Of a DNA stretch of 64,000 bases, positions 36,254 to 45,396 are shown piece by piece (positions within the stretch are counted from its first letter, which is position 1; each line of letters begins with the position of its first letter). This DNA is from Anaerocolumna sp. Its GTDB lineage: Bacteria; Bacillota; Clostridia; Lachnospirales; Lachnospiraceae. The position numbers and the translations under genes are program-made. The stretch is taken from the NCBI GenBank assembly GCA_029239975.1, contig JARBTX010000004.1:1-64000 (forward strand), given 5' to 3'. Below the pieces are notes generated by a model. That model was not told where the DNA came from and searched no databases. It worked only from the letters and a program-made list of their open reading frames with translations.

Positions 36254-37336
36254 CTATTTTGCCTCAATATATCCTTGAGCCTTTAATAATTCAGCGATAA
36301 GAACTGCACCACCTGCTGCACCACGAACGGTATTGTGTGATAATCCAACGAATTTGTAATCGTAAACAGTATCTTCACGTAATCTGCCGAAAGATACTCC
36401 CATTCCATTTTCATAATCTCTATCTAGTTTAGCTTGTGGACGATTATCATCTTCTAAATACTGAATAAAATTCTTAGGAGCACTAGGTAGATTTAACTCT
36501 TGTGGTAAACCTTTAAATTCTCTCCAAGCTTTTATTATTTCTTCTTTCGTTGGCTTTTTATCAAAACTTACGAAAACTGCTGCTGTATGGCCATCTGTTA
36601 CAGGAACACGGATGCATTGTGTTGTAATAAGAGGAGCACTTGCTTTTACAATCTGTCCATTTTCAACTTTTCCCCAAAGTCTTAGTGGTTCTTGCTCGCT
36701 TTTTTCTTCTTCTCCACCAATATAAGGAATTACATTGTCTAACATTTCTGGCCAATCTTTAAAGTTCTTTCCGGCTCCTGATATAGCTTGATAAGTAGTT
36801 GCAACAACCACTTTAGGTCCAAACTCTTTTAAGGCATGTAACGCTGGAGTATAACTTTGTATAGAACAATTTGGTTTTACAACAATAAATCCTTTTGTTG
36901 TACCCAAACGTTTCTTTTGATCTGCAATTACTTCAAGATGTTCTGGGTTTATTTCTGGAACTACCATTGGAACATCTGGTGTCCATCTGTGTGCACTATT
37001 ATTTGAGACTACAGGAGTTTCTGTTTTTGCATAAGCTTCTTCGATAGCCTTGATTTCATCTTTTGTCATATCAACTGCACTAAAAACGAAATCTACTGCT
37101 TTACTTACTTCTTCCACTTCGTTAACATTTTTAACGATCATACCTTTCACAGCTTCTGGCATTGGAGTACTCATTTTCCATCTGTCACCAACTGCTTCTT
37201 CGTAAGTTTTACCAGCACTTCTTGGACTAGCTGCAATTGCAACTACTTCAAACCATGGATGATTTTCTAACAACGCAACAAAACGTTGACCTACCATTCC
37301 GGTACCACCTAAGATACCTACTCTTAATTTACTCAT
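36254..37336 (-). CDS. asd: Aspartate-semialdehyde dehydrogenase
   Basis: 360 residues from the ATG after GGGAGG; the ORF-track start is 28 codons too early. The NADP-binding GILGGTGMVGQRF lies at the N-terminus. The catalytic cysteine is in VVKPNCSIQSY, with active-site residues in YQAISGAGK and VPVTDGHTAAV. Length and motifs correspond to the fungal/archaeal-type Asd found in many Clostridia rather than the E. coli type. It reduces aspartyl-phosphate to the semialdehyde for lysine, threonine and methionine synthesis. It is single-gene, with a TTGATT-N17-TAATAT promoter and a roughly 100-nt leader too short for a lysine riboswitch. Confidence 0.95.
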   Translation of the reverse strand: MSKLRVGILGGTGMVGQRFVALLENHPWFEVVAIAASPRSAGKTYEEAVGDRWKMSTPMPEAVKGMIVKNVNEVEEVSKAVDFVFSAVDMTKDEIKAIEEAYAKTETPVVSNNSAHRWTPDVPMVVPEINPEHLEVIADQKKRLGTTKGFIVVKPNCSIQSYTPALHALKEFGPKVVVATTYQAISGAGKNFKDWPEMLDNVIPYIGGEEEKSEQEPLRLWGKVENGQIVKASAPLITTQCIRVPVTDGHTAAVFVSFDKKPTKEEIIKAWREFKGLPQELNLPSAPKNFIQYLEDDNRPQAKLDRDYENGMGVSFGRLREDTVYDYKFVGLSHNTVRGAAGGAVLIAELLKAQGYIEAK

Positions 37337-37437
37337 GTTAATCCTCCCGTTGATCTTAAATATATCAAATGCTAACACTAGATGACACTTACCATACATA
37401 TGTGCGTGTACTGCGTACATTTGTCTTCCTAGTGAAT

Positions 37438-37466
37438 ATATTACTATTTTTATACATAAAAATCAA
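37438..37466 (-). promoter_or_regulatory. Sigma-A promoter of asd
   Basis: Minus strand TTGATT, 17 bp, TAATAT, about 100 nt upstream of the asd start codon. Confidence 0.6.
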
Positions 37467-37537
37467 CTATTTTCTATTATTTATTCATTTTTTGTGAAAT
37501 ATGATTAATTAATTACTATGATTACATCAATGTTTGG

Positions 37538-37999
37538 TTATTTTTCTTTTCCTAGAAAACGCATCTTACCCAGCTTTTTCTTTGGAACGTCTCCAATTTG
37601 TTCATCATCAAAATCCATTTCTTCTCTCATTGCAGTACTTAACTTTCTTGCACATTCAGAACATAATCTACCTGAACGGATATCAATTCTGCATTTTTCA
37701 CACTTTATAAAAATCGGAGATTCTTCAGGTATTTCGAGCCTTCCTTCCCTTAAATACTGCTCTATGGTTTTTAAGCTAACACCTGTCATGTCAGAGACTT
37801 CCGTGGCAGAAGCAACACCATGATCATATATATAATTTTTAACTCTTGAAAAATCTTCTTCATCTAACTTCTTACAGGATGGACAATAATAATGACCAAA
37901 ACCTAAATAGGTAAACATTTTTTTACAACGCACGCATACCTTCGTAACACCCATAACATCATCATTATGCATATTCAATGATTTTTTTATCTTTGCCAT
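37538..37999 (-). CDS. Zinc-ribbon/HTH protein, YvyF (flagellar operon protein)-like
   Basis: 153 residues. An N-terminal zinc ribbon (CVRCKKMF...YYCPSC) is followed by a helix-turn-helix stretch (VASATEVSDMTGVSLKTIEQYLREGRLEIPEE). A second cysteine pair set (CEKCRIDIRSGRLCSEC) and a basic tail come next. The layout matches the TIGR03826/YvyF family named from flagellar operons of Bacilli. YvyF-like proteins are thought to be regulatory, but the role is not firmly known. Here no flagellar gene is near. Start ATG after AAAGGAGAG. A late-stage flagellar link is therefore only by family name. Confidence 0.7.
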   Translation of the reverse strand: MAKIKKSLNMHNDDVMGVTKVCVRCKKMFTYLGFGHYYCPSCKKLDEEDFSRVKNYIYDHGVASATEVSDMTGVSLKTIEQYLREGRLEIPEESPIFIKCEKCRIDIRSGRLCSECARKLSTAMREEMDFDDEQIGDVPKKKLGKMRFLGKEK

Positions 38000-38200
38000 A
38001 GGCCGCTCTCCTTTGATATTAGTTTATGTTATTCAATATGAAACGATATCGTTCACCTGATTTTACTAATAACTTTTATTTATAATTATTGTTACTCTTA
38101 TATTGCAATAGACTTAGTTTATCTCTATATATACATTATAACTTGTTTTAATCCATAATTGAATAGTAAATAATTACAAGTAAAATACATTGCTTTTATG

Positions 38201-38228
38201 TTGATATTTTACCTATATATGCTATAAT
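38201..38228 (+). promoter_or_regulatory. Sigma-A promoter of the GH26 gene
   Basis: TTGATA, 16 bp, TATAAT, with the GH26 start about 32 bp downstream and a TAGGAGGAAAG ribosome site between. Confidence 0.65.
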
Positions 38229-38259
38229 TCAAACAGATAATACTCGTTAGGAGGAAAGA

Positions 38260-39531
38260 ATGAATAACACAAATACTAATTTAATTACACACATGTTGCT
38301 TGATAGTTCACGTTTACAAGTATCCTTTCGTATAAATTTAAGCAGCTGGTATCGTATTAATATACAATATCGTAATCTACAGGATGCAGCTAAGTCTTCC
38401 GTTTATATAGATGGAATACCATATGGAGAAACTTGGTTTGTAACTGCCAAAGAAAAAAATACGATAGACTTACTTGATCTTCCATTTTCAGAAGGCGATC
38501 ATACTCTTGTTATTGAATTTATCCATAAAACTGTAGTAGTAGATCATATAACAATGGAAGCTATAGATGAACCAAAACACACGACCCCTTCCTTTACCTT
38601 AAATAATCCTAACGCATCACAAGAAGCGAACGATTTGATGTCATATTTAAAAAGCATCCATGGTAAAAAGATTTTATCTGGGCAGCAAACAACTTATACT
38701 ATTGCAACTGAATTAGCTGCTATAAAAAAAATAACTGGTAAGTTACCTGCAGTACGTGGTTTTGACTTATTATCCTACTCCCCTGCTTGTGATACTCCAA
38801 ATCAATCAGAACATTGCACAGAAGAAATAGAGAATAATCAAGGTGCTATTGAAGCAGCAATTGATTGGGCTAAAAATAAAAAAGGAATTGTTACCTTCTG
38901 TTGGCACTGGTTTTCACCTATAAAAGGAGAAGATAAAAGCTTTTATTCTAAGTTTACTAATTTTAATGCATCTAAGTCTGTCATTCCAGGTACTGATGAA
39001 TTTAAAGCTTTAATCCATGATATTGATTGTATTGCTGTCCACCTAAAGAGATTAGAAGAAGAACATATTCCTATCTTATGGAGACCGCTTCACGAAGCAG
39101 ATGGTGATTGGTTCTGGTGGGGTGGCAATCCAGATACCTTTAAGAAGTTATATCGATTATTATATGACAGGCTTACTAACCATCACAAGATGAATAATCT
39201 AATCTGGGTATTAAATGTATTAGGTGATGACTATTATCCAGGGGACGAATATGTGGATTTGGTAAGTGCTGACCAATATCCACCAGCTTATCAATATGGC
39301 CCATTATCTTGTGTATATAATCATATATCTTCCTATAATCCTGACAAAGCTGCTGCACTAGGAGAAATTGGTACATTTCCAAATCCCGATTTAATCTTTG
39401 CTAACAAAACGCCTTGGCTTTGGTTTGTAACTTGGTGTGGTGGATTTATCACATCAGAGGACTATACAAAACACGAATATGTAAATTATGTATACAATCA
39501 TCCACATGTAATAACCTTAGAAGATTTATAA
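38260..39531 (+). CDS. Beta-mannanase (GH26) without signal peptide
   Basis: 423 residues. An N-terminal about 105-residue beta-sandwich resembles a carbohydrate-binding module (YRINIQYRNLQDAAKSSVYIDG). The GH26 TIM barrel follows: ILSGQQTT, FCWHWFSP, acid/base Glu279 in WRPLHEADGDWFWWG and nucleophile Glu369 in ALGEIGTFP. The neighbouring Trp-rich loop is standard for mannanases. GH26 enzymes cut beta-1,4-mannan or mannobiose units. No signal peptide or lipobox is present, so it should act in the cytoplasm on imported manno-oligosaccharides, unusual for a module-bearing mannanase. It is monocistronic with its own promoter and terminator. Confidence 0.92.
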   Translation: MNNTNTNLITHMLLDSSRLQVSFRINLSSWYRINIQYRNLQDAAKSSVYIDGIPYGETWFVTAKEKNTIDLLDLPFSEGDHTLVIEFIHKTVVVDHITMEAIDEPKHTTPSFTLNNPNASQEANDLMSYLKSIHGKKILSGQQTTYTIATELAAIKKITGKLPAVRGFDLLSYSPACDTPNQSEHCTEEIENNQGAIEAAIDWAKNKKGIVTFCWHWFSPIKGEDKSFYSKFTNFNASKSVIPGTDEFKALIHDIDCIAVHLKRLEEEHIPILWRPLHEADGDWFWWGGNPDTFKKLYRLLYDRLTNHHKMNNLIWVLNVLGDDYYPGDEYVDLVSADQYPPAYQYGPLSCVYNHISSYNPDKAAALGEIGTFPNPDLIFANKTPWLWFVTWCGGFITSEDYTKHEYVNYVYNHPHVITLEDL

Positions 39532-39552
39532 TTTTCTATTCCATTGTAAAAT

Positions 39553-39660
39553 ATAAAACAGAAGTTTTAGAATCTATTATTCCTAAAGTCTATATATGGC
39601 AACCTGTCCTTATAAAACAATGATTTTAGGTAATAGATTTGCAACTTCTGTTTTATTTAT
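39553..39660. terminator. Long composite hairpin between GH26 and dusB
   Basis: Outer arms ATAAAACAGAAGTT / AACTTCTGTTTTAT (14 bp, perfect) and inner arms AATCTATTATTCCTAAA / TTTAGGTAATAGATT (one 2-nt gap) around a loop of about 35 nt, then a T-rich run. It probably terminates both convergent transcripts. Confidence 0.7.
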
Positions 39661-39680
39661 ATTTATTATTTGGATTTTCT

Positions 39681-40655
39681 TTATCTAGCAATACTAATTA
39701 AATATTCCTGTAACAGTTCCTCTAATTCCTGATAACTTTCAATTTCATTGACACGATTTCTAAGCTTTGCAGCCAGCGGATAACCTGTTGTGTACCAGGC
39801 TACATGTTTTCTCATTTCACGGATACCAGTAAATTCACCTTTGTATTCAATAGCCATTCTTGCATGACGTAACATCATATTAACCGCTTCATCTACAGTA
39901 GGTTTTTCAGGATGTGTACCAGTCTTAAAATATTCTTTTAACTGGGAAAATATCCACGGATTTCCCATAGCACCTCTAGCTATCATGATTCCATCACATC
40001 CAGTTTCCTGAATCATTCTAAGGGCATCCTCTGCAGTTAATACATCTCCATTCCCGATAACCGGTATAGAAACTGCATTTTTTACTTCTCTGATAATATT
40101 CCAATCTGCTTTTCCACTATAATATTGCTCTCTTGTTCTTCCATGAACTGCAATTGCTGCTGCACCAGCTGCTTCTGCAATCTTTGCTATTTCAACTGCA
40201 TTTACACTAGACTCTGTAAATCCTCTTCTAATTTTAACTGTAAAAGGTTTTTTAATGGCGCTAGATATCGCTTTTACAATTTCACCAACAAGTTTAGGTT
40301 CCTTCATAAGAGCGGACCCTTCTCCGTTATTAACTACCTTAGGTACTGGACAACCCATATTTAAATCTAATATATCAAAGTTTCTATGTTCAATACGTTT
40401 TGCAGTTTCACTTAATATATAAGGGTCAGCTCCAAATAATTGTAGAGAGACTGGTCTTTCCTCTTCCTCTACCATAAGTAAACTTTCCGTATTTTTATTA
40501 TTAAATTGTATACCCTTAGCACTAACCATCTCCGTATATATAAGGTCTGCTCCTTGTTCTTTACATAGAAGACGAAATGGCAGGTCGGTTACACCTGCCA
40601 TAGGGCCTAATACTAAATTTCCCTGTATTTTAACATTTCCAATGTTTAAACTCAT
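39681..40655 (-). CDS. dusB: tRNA-dihydrouridine synthase
   Basis: 324 residues, the normal DusB length. FMN-binding TIM-barrel motifs are GPMAGVTDLPFR at the N-terminus, LNMGCPVPKVVNNGEGSALM with the catalytic cysteine, VHGRTREQYYSGKADW and IGNGDVLTAEDA. It reduces specific uridines in the D-loop of tRNA. It is last in the minus-strand run birA-...-coaX-dusB, a grouping also seen in other Clostridia. The start ATG is about 80 bp after the coaX stop. Assignment to the DusB subgroup rather than DusA/C is by overall pattern and gene context. Confidence 0.94.
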   Translation of the reverse strand: MSLNIGNVKIQGNLVLGPMAGVTDLPFRLLCKEQGADLIYTEMVSAKGIQFNNKNTESLLMVEEEERPVSLQLFGADPYILSETAKRIEHRNFDILDLNMGCPVPKVVNNGEGSALMKEPKLVGEIVKAISSAIKKPFTVKIRRGFTESSVNAVEIAKIAEAAGAAAIAVHGRTREQYYSGKADWNIIREVKNAVSIPVIGNGDVLTAEDALRMIQETGCDGIMIARGAMGNPWIFSQLKEYFKTGTHPEKPTVDEAVNMMLRHARMAIEYKGEFTGIREMRKHVAWYTTGYPLAAKLRNRVNEIESYQELEELLQEYLISIAR

Positions 40656-40734
40656 TCTAACTCCTAACTAATAAACACTATAGGTAATTGTAAACTTTAA
40701 ATAATAATGCTTTATCTTATTATTTTACATTTAC

Positions 40735-41508
40735 CTATTTTCCTTTGCACTTGTTATAAATAATACGTAATCCTTTTAATGTTAAAGTAGGATCGTATAT
40801 TTGTATTACATCCGTTGCATCTGCAATAATTTTTCCTAATCCACCTGTTGCAATAACTTTCATGTTTTGAATACCAGACTCTTCAATAATCTTTTTAACA
40901 ATGTATTCTGTTTGTCCTATATATCCATAAACTAGACCTGCTTGCATACTTGATATAGTCTCTTTGGCTAAAATTGATGCTGGTTTCTTAATTTCTATTT
41001 CTGGTAATTTAGCTGTTTCATTCCACAAAGCATCAGCACATATACGGATACCTGGACTAGTAATCCCTGCTAGGAAGGATGCATCTTCTGATATCAAATC
41101 GTAAGTTGTAGCTGTACCAAAATCAATAACAATTAGTGGTCCACCATAGATTTCATATGCTGCCACTGCATCAACGATACGATCTGCCCCAATTTCTTTT
41201 GGATTTGGGGTAACTATTTTAATACCTGTCTTTGTTCCAGTTCCGATTTCAAATGGAGTTTTATTTAAATATTTAATTATACTGTTTTTTAAAGAATGCA
41301 TAATGCCTGGTACTACAGAAGCCATAATTACTGCCTCTATTTCATTCACAGCTACATTTCTGCTATTTAATAAATTACATATGGTAATACCATATTCATC
41401 TGAAGTTCTTGGGGTTTTTGTAGTCATACGAAAACTAGCTACTAATTCTTCTGCTTTAAAAATTCCTAATGTTATATTCGTATTTCCTACATCTATAACT
41501 AATAACAT
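40735..41508 (-). CDS. coaX: Type III pantothenate kinase
   Basis: 257 residues from the ATG preceded by GTGAGG; the ORF-track GTG start is part of that ribosome site. The ASKHA-fold motifs are [16 protein letters not shown] (phosphate 1), [23 protein letters not shown] (phosphate 2) and [13 protein letters not shown]. It phosphorylates pantothenate as the first step of coenzyme A synthesis; type III enzymes are not feedback-inhibited by CoA. It is co-directional with dusB downstream and birA upstream. Confidence 0.95.
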   Translation of the reverse strand: MLLVIDVGNTNITLGIFKAEELVASFRMTTKTPRTSDEYGITICNLLNSRNVAVNEIEAVIMASVVPGIMHSLKNSIIKYLNKTPFEIGTGTKTGIKIVTPNPKEIGADRIVDAVAAYEIYGGPLIVIDFGTATTYDLISEDASFLAGITSPGIRICADALWNETAKLPEIEIKKPASILAKETISSMQAGLVYGYIGQTEYIVKKIIEESGIQNMKVIATGGLGKIIADATDVIQIYDPTLTLKGLRIIYNKCKGK

Positions 41509-41611
41509 ATGTTTCCTCACTTTCTAACTTGTATAAAGCAATTATAAAATAATTGAATTGCTAATCATATACTATATACGTAATCGAATTTTAATTATTT
41601 AGGTAAAAGCT

Positions 41612-41944
41612 TTATTCCATTTCTTCACCTAATACAAATACTTTATAATATAATTCAAGAGATTCTAATAATTCTTCTTTGTCTCTTTGCAATTGTTTAA
41701 TCTTTAGTACACTGCCTATTTCGTCAAATAATAAATCTTCTTCATCACTTGTTACATTTAACATTAAAGTACCATCTTCATCAAATTCAAGGGTTAAAAT
41801 CCCCCCCACATCTTCAGTAAATAGTATACACATAATTTGTAGCTCTTCTTTTATTTGTTCTGGAAGCGCTTTAAAATCTTCATTTAAATAGTATTTTTGT
41901 TCATATGCACTACTAGCACATAGAACGACTTTATCGAAATACAT
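41612..41944 (-). CDS. Small conserved Lachnospiraceae-type protein (DUF6145-like)
   Basis: 110 residues, acidic, no signal or membrane segment. The opening KVVLCASSAYEQKYYLNEDFKALPEQIKEELQIMCILFTEDVGGILTLEF is strongly patterned and I associate it, without certainty, with DUF6145. The C-terminal half is likely a helical hairpin (IKQLQRDKEELLESLELYYKVFVLGEEME). Function is unknown. It lies between the LiaF-like and coaX genes and is probably cotranscribed with them. Confidence 0.7.
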   Translation of the reverse strand: MYFDKVVLCASSAYEQKYYLNEDFKALPEQIKEELQIMCILFTEDVGGILTLEFDEDGTLMLNVTSDEEDLLFDEIGSVLKIKQLQRDKEELLESLELYYKVFVLGEEME

Positions 41945-41968
41945 ATTAATCCTCCACGTTGTAACTCT

Positions 41969-42895
41969 TTATTTTACTACCACACCACCTAATATACAGG
42001 TGCCATTTATAAAAACAGTATAACTACCAGTACCATTATCATACGGTGGAATCGCCTTATTGTCCACGCCGCCAAGGATTGGAGTGCAATTTACCATTAC
42101 TCTTACATTAGCTGGTACAAAAATATCGATTCCGCCAAGGATACATGTAGTATCGATAACAGCATCACCATTAAAGATAGCTTTTCTCAAATCCAATTGC
42201 ATATTTCCTAAAATCGAGCTGATCACTGCACCAGTAAAAACCTCATCAGAATACTGTACATTTCTTCCACCTAAAATAGAAGAAAAATGATTATTTCCAC
42301 CATGGTTTGTACTACCTGCAGAAGTATGATAATTACCAGAATAATAATTATTTGAATTATAATTATTTGTATCATTATTATCTGTGCTGTTATTATTTGT
42401 GTTATAATTATTGGTTTCGTTGTTATTTGTATTATAATTGTTCGTATTATAACTGTTTGTATCGTTGTCATTTGTATTATAATTGTTCGTATTATAACTA
42501 TTTGTATCGTTATTATTTGTATTATAATTATTCGAGTTACTATTCGATGAATCAGAATTTTGGTACTTGTTGTAATCTTTTCTTGATCCTCTTGTAATAA
42601 TTGAATATCCTAAGACTATAAATAGTAACGCTATAAAAAGTCTTGAGAACATGTACCAATGAAAGATACCTTGAGCCGATAACAATAATAAAATACCAAC
42701 ACCAAGTCCTATCAAACTTGCAGAACGATTTCTCTTTTCTGATAATCCAATGATACATGGTATAATTATAAATAATGTCCACCAACCACTAAAAAAGATA
42801 TTAAACTCTATTATTCCAAAAGCTTTTCCAGCAAAGAATAAACCTAGTAAAACAAAAATTGAACCCCATGTAGCTCTGGCCACTGTATTTTTCAT
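41969..42895 (-). CDS. LiaF-like membrane protein with Asn-rich repeat linker
   Basis: 308 residues from the ATG after GGGGG; the ORF-track start is 12 codons upstream. Four hydrophobic segments (about 5-105) resemble the DUF5668/LiaF_N transmembrane domain. Next is a roughly 85-residue linker made almost only of Asn, Thr, Tyr, Ser and Asp in 15-residue repeats. A C-terminal LiaF-type beta-helical domain (FTGAVISSILGNMQLDLRKAIFNGDAVIDTTCILGGIDIFVP, CTPILGGV, CILGGVVVK) follows. LiaF proteins restrain LiaRS-type envelope-stress kinases in Bacilli; no two-component pair is adjacent here. Exact role is open. Confidence 0.8.
   Translation of the reverse strand: MKNTVARATWGSIFVLLGLFFAGKAFGIIEFNIFFSGWWTLFIIIPCIIGLSEKRNRSASLIGLGVGILLLLSAQGIFHWYMFSRLFIALLFIVLGYSIITRGSRKDYNKYQNSDSSNSNSNNYNTNNNDTNSYNTNNYNTNDNDTNSYNTNNYNTNNNETNNYNTNNNSTDNNDTNNYNSNNYYSGNYHTSAGSTNHGGNNHFSSILGGRNVQYSDEVFTGAVISSILGNMQLDLRKAIFNGDAVIDTTCILGGIDIFVPANVRVMVNCTPILGGVDNKAIPPYDNGTGSYTVFINGTCILGGVVVK
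42340..42550. repeat. Low-complexity tandem repeat encoding the Asn-rich linker
   Basis: Imperfect 45-bp repeats (TATTTGTATTATAATT-like) that encode NDTNSYNTNNYNTN-type units. Frames on the opposite strand give Tyr/Cys-rich spurious ORFs. Confidence 0.8.
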
Positions 42896-43016
42896 AAGAT
42901 AACCCCCATCTAGGATAAAATCGTAAAACAATATTGTTTTACAAAACTATTTAAATACATCAATTACTATACTACATACTATCATAAATGTAAAAAGTAT
43001 TTTTTTCAAGAGTAGA

Positions 43017-43862
43017 TTAAACATATCCGTATATGCCTCTGACAGAAACTTCTCCCGATACAACGCCCTTTATTATAGTGATTTCTCCATCTTCCACAGT
43101 TTCTACTGTTTTAACAAGTAATACGCCTGTTTCATTAATACCTAATGCAATCCCTGCGTACTCCATGTCTTTTTCTAGAATACGTACTTGGCGATTTAAG
43201 TTGACCAAATTCTCATTATACAAATCCTTAAGCTTAATCAAGTTCTCCGTTTTTAAAAATACATCATAATAAAACTCAAAGTGCTTCATAATATCTGCAA
43301 TTAAATCAATTCGATCGATACTTCTTTTCCCTTCCAGCAATATAGACGTAGCAGTGTCTTTTAACTCCTCTGGAAAATTATCTTGATTTACATTTACTCC
43401 GATACCAATTATGGCATACTCTAATTTTTCATTTATAGTATTCATTTCTGTTAATATACCGCAAACTTTTTTACCATTTACTACAATATCATTAGGCCAC
43501 TTAATAAAACTGTCTAGTCCAGTTATATTACGAATAGCATTATTTACCGCTAAAGCTGCAACTATTGTCAGCATGGAAGCATGTCCTGGATGTAAATTCG
43601 GTTGTAATACTAATGTCATCCATATTCCATTGCCACTTGGTGAATTCCAATTACGACCCAAACGTCCTCTACCTGCATTTTGCTGTTCTGCAAGTACCAA
43701 TACTCCGTGATTTCCTGGCACCTTTCCTAATTCTTTTGCAATACGATTCGTTGAATCAACTTCAGAATAATATTGTATTCTTTTAGCAAAGTATTTAGTT
43801 TCCATTCTTTTTTCAATGATTGTTTGATCTAATTGATAGTGCTGATTGTTGTATTCACCCAT
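43017..43862 (-). CDS. birA: Biotin--[acetyl-CoA-carboxylase] ligase, lacking the DNA-binding domain
   Basis: 281 residues. The ligase core shows DSTNRIAKEL, GRGRLGRNWNSP (biotinyl-AMP loop), FIKWPNDIVVNGKKVCGIL and GIGVNVNQ, followed by the small C-terminal SH3-like domain (about 235-281). It attaches biotin to carrier proteins such as acetyl-CoA carboxylase. Bifunctional BirA has a winged helix of about 60 residues at the N-terminus. Here only about 28 residues precede the core, so it should not repress transcription directly. Start ATG four bases after the stop of the small membrane gene, implying coupling. Confidence 0.93.
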   Translation of the reverse strand: MGEYNNQHYQLDQTIIEKRMETKYFAKRIQYYSEVDSTNRIAKELGKVPGNHGVLVLAEQQNAGRGRLGRNWNSPSGNGIWMTLVLQPNLHPGHASMLTIVAALAVNNAIRNITGLDSFIKWPNDIVVNGKKVCGILTEMNTINEKLEYAIIGIGVNVNQDNFPEELKDTATSILLEGKRSIDRIDLIADIMKHFEFYYDVFLKTENLIKLKDLYNENLVNLNRQVRILEKDMEYAGIALGINETGVLLVKTVETVEDGEITIIKGVVSGEVSVRGIYGYV

Positions 43863-43865
43863 AAA

Positions 43866-44060
43866 CTATTTCCTACCTTTACGTATCCAATTAAGAACAT
43901 TCATAATAACACCTAACAAAAATACAATTGCTAATAAATATTGCTTATCTGGATTTAAAAATAACAATATAATCAGTATTACAATTATGAATCCTATTAC
44001 AACATTCATAATATCAAGTATTAACTTATTTTCTTTAATTATCTTTAAAAAATTCTTCAT
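43866..44060 (-). CDS. Small two-helix membrane protein
   Basis: 64 residues from the ATG preceded by AAGAAGGCAGCAAG; the ORF track starts 11 codons upstream. A basic N-tail is followed by two hydrophobic stretches (VVIGFIIVILIILLFL and YLLAIVFLLGVIMNVL) with a short polar turn and a basic end. The family is not recognised. It is immediately upstream of birA and probably in the same mRNA. Confidence 0.6.
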   Translation of the reverse strand: MKNFLKIIKENKLILDIMNVVIGFIIVILIILLFLNPDKQYLLAIVFLLGVIMNVLNWIRKGRK

Positions 44061-44395
44061 CTTGCTGCCTTCTTTTTTATTTATTCTGTTCAAAAACTGT
44101 TCTTTTAGCTTTTCGTTTTACCTGTTCAAAAGCTTATTCATTATTGTTATTTTAATTTATTCTTTAGTCTGACTTATAAATTATTCTTACATACTGTTCT
44201 ATTAAATAATATTTAAACTGTACCTTAGTATATTGTTCTTTAAAATCCCATTAAGATTGTCAAAATAATCCACGAAATCTTTATTTAACTTTATAAGTTT
44301 AATAATATAGAAAGGCTGTTACAGAGTCAAGTTTATTTGTTCTGTAACAGCCTTTCTTATTCTTTTATTAACATTCTAACAATCTATAACTATAT
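44061..44395. other. Intergenic region between argF and the small membrane gene
   Basis: 335 bp. It contains the argF terminator hairpin at 44309-44357; the rest is AT-rich with recurring CTGTTCTTT/TGTTCTATT words and no gene. No clear promoter was picked out for the birA run. Confidence 0.55.
44309..44357. terminator. Terminator hairpin downstream of argF
   Basis: Perfect arms AGAAAGGCTGTTACAGA / TCTGTAACAGCCTTTCT with a 15-nt loop, 40 bp beyond the argF stop codon on the minus strand. Confidence 0.8.
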
Positions 44396-45331
44396 TTATT
44401 TTCCTAATGTAGCTACCATTACCGCTTTAATCGTATGCATTCTGTTTTCCGCTTCATCAAAAATTACATCCGCATGTTTTTCAAAAACATCTTCTGTAAT
44501 TTCATTCCCTTTCACGGCAGGCAAGCAATGTAGGAATATAGTTTCCGGTTTACCGGTTTTATCCATTAATTGTTGATTTACTTGATATGGTTTTAATAAT
44601 GCAACTCGCTCTGATGCCAGCGCCTCTTCTCCCATGGAACACCAAACATCTGTATATATTGCATCTGCACCTTTTACAGCATCTAAATCTTCACTAAAAG
44701 TAATTGAACCACCAGATTCTTGTGCATATGTTTTACACGTCGCTACTAAACTATCTTCTGGCCATAAAACCTTTGGTGCAAGTATGGTAAAATGTAATCC
44801 CAATTTACTTGATCCAATCATTAAACTATTAGCCATATTGTTGCGACCATCTCCAGCATACACTAAATGTAACCCAGATAGTGTTCCGAATTGTTCTTTT
44901 AATGTTAAAAAGTCTGCTAAGATTTGAGTAGGATGATACGTATCCGTTAATCCATTCCAGACTGGAACCCCACTGTAACTCGCTAATTTCTCTACTGTTT
45001 CGTGCTTAAATCCACGAAACTCTATTCCATCAAACATTCTTCCTAAAACTCTAGCTGTATCTTCAATACTTTCCTTATGGCCTAATTGAATGTCATCTTT
45101 ACCTAAATACTCTGGGTGCCCACCTTCATCGATACAAGCTACTGTAAATGCACATCTTGTTCTGGTGGATGGTTTTTCAAATATTAATGCAATATTTTTA
45201 CCTTTTAAGCTTTCTCCTGTAATACCGGATTTTTTTTTCGCTTTTAATTCAGCTGCTAAATCTATAAGATACATGATCTCATCTGGAGTAAAATCTTTTA
45301 GTGTCAAAAAACTACGGCCTTTTAAATTCAT
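44396..45331 (-). CDS. argF: Ornithine carbamoyltransferase
   Basis: 311 residues, a full-length OTC. The carbamoyl-phosphate site is [11 protein letters not shown], the ornithine-binding motif is [10 protein letters not shown], and [18 protein letters not shown] and [14 protein letters not shown] are present. It makes citrulline from ornithine and carbamoyl phosphate in arginine synthesis, or runs in reverse in arginine breakdown. It stands alone with a strong promoter and its own terminator; the rest of the arginine pathway is not in the window. An AGGAGG ribosome site precedes the ATG. Confidence 0.96.
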   Translation of the reverse strand: MNLKGRSFLTLKDFTPDEIMYLIDLAAELKAKKKSGITGESLKGKNIALIFEKPSTRTRCAFTVACIDEGGHPEYLGKDDIQLGHKESIEDTARVLGRMFDGIEFRGFKHETVEKLASYSGVPVWNGLTDTYHPTQILADFLTLKEQFGTLSGLHLVYAGDGRNNMANSLMIGSSKLGLHFTILAPKVLWPEDSLVATCKTYAQESGGSITFSEDLDAVKGADAIYTDVWCSMGEEALASERVALLKPYQVNQQLMDKTGKPETIFLHCLPAVKGNEITEDVFEKHADVIFDEAENRMHTIKAVMVATLGK

Positions 45332-45367
45332 ACTATATACCTCCTAGCGAACATTGTTTATTTATAC

Positions 45368-45396
45368 ATATTATATTATTTTTATACATATGTCAA
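45368..45396 (-). promoter_or_regulatory. Sigma-A promoter of argF
   Basis: Minus strand TTGACA, then TAATAT at 17 bp (or TATAAT at 15 bp), about 35 nt upstream of the start codon. A clear palindromic arginine operator was not found. Confidence 0.65.

Noticed and set aside
37337-37440. Lysine riboswitch ahead of asd
   Set aside because: Leader is only about 100 nt from the predicted start of transcription; no lysine-box core recognised.
42307-42597. Tyr/Cys/Asn-rich plus-strand ORF
   Set aside because: Opposite-strand reading of the Asn-repeat linker of the LiaF-like gene.
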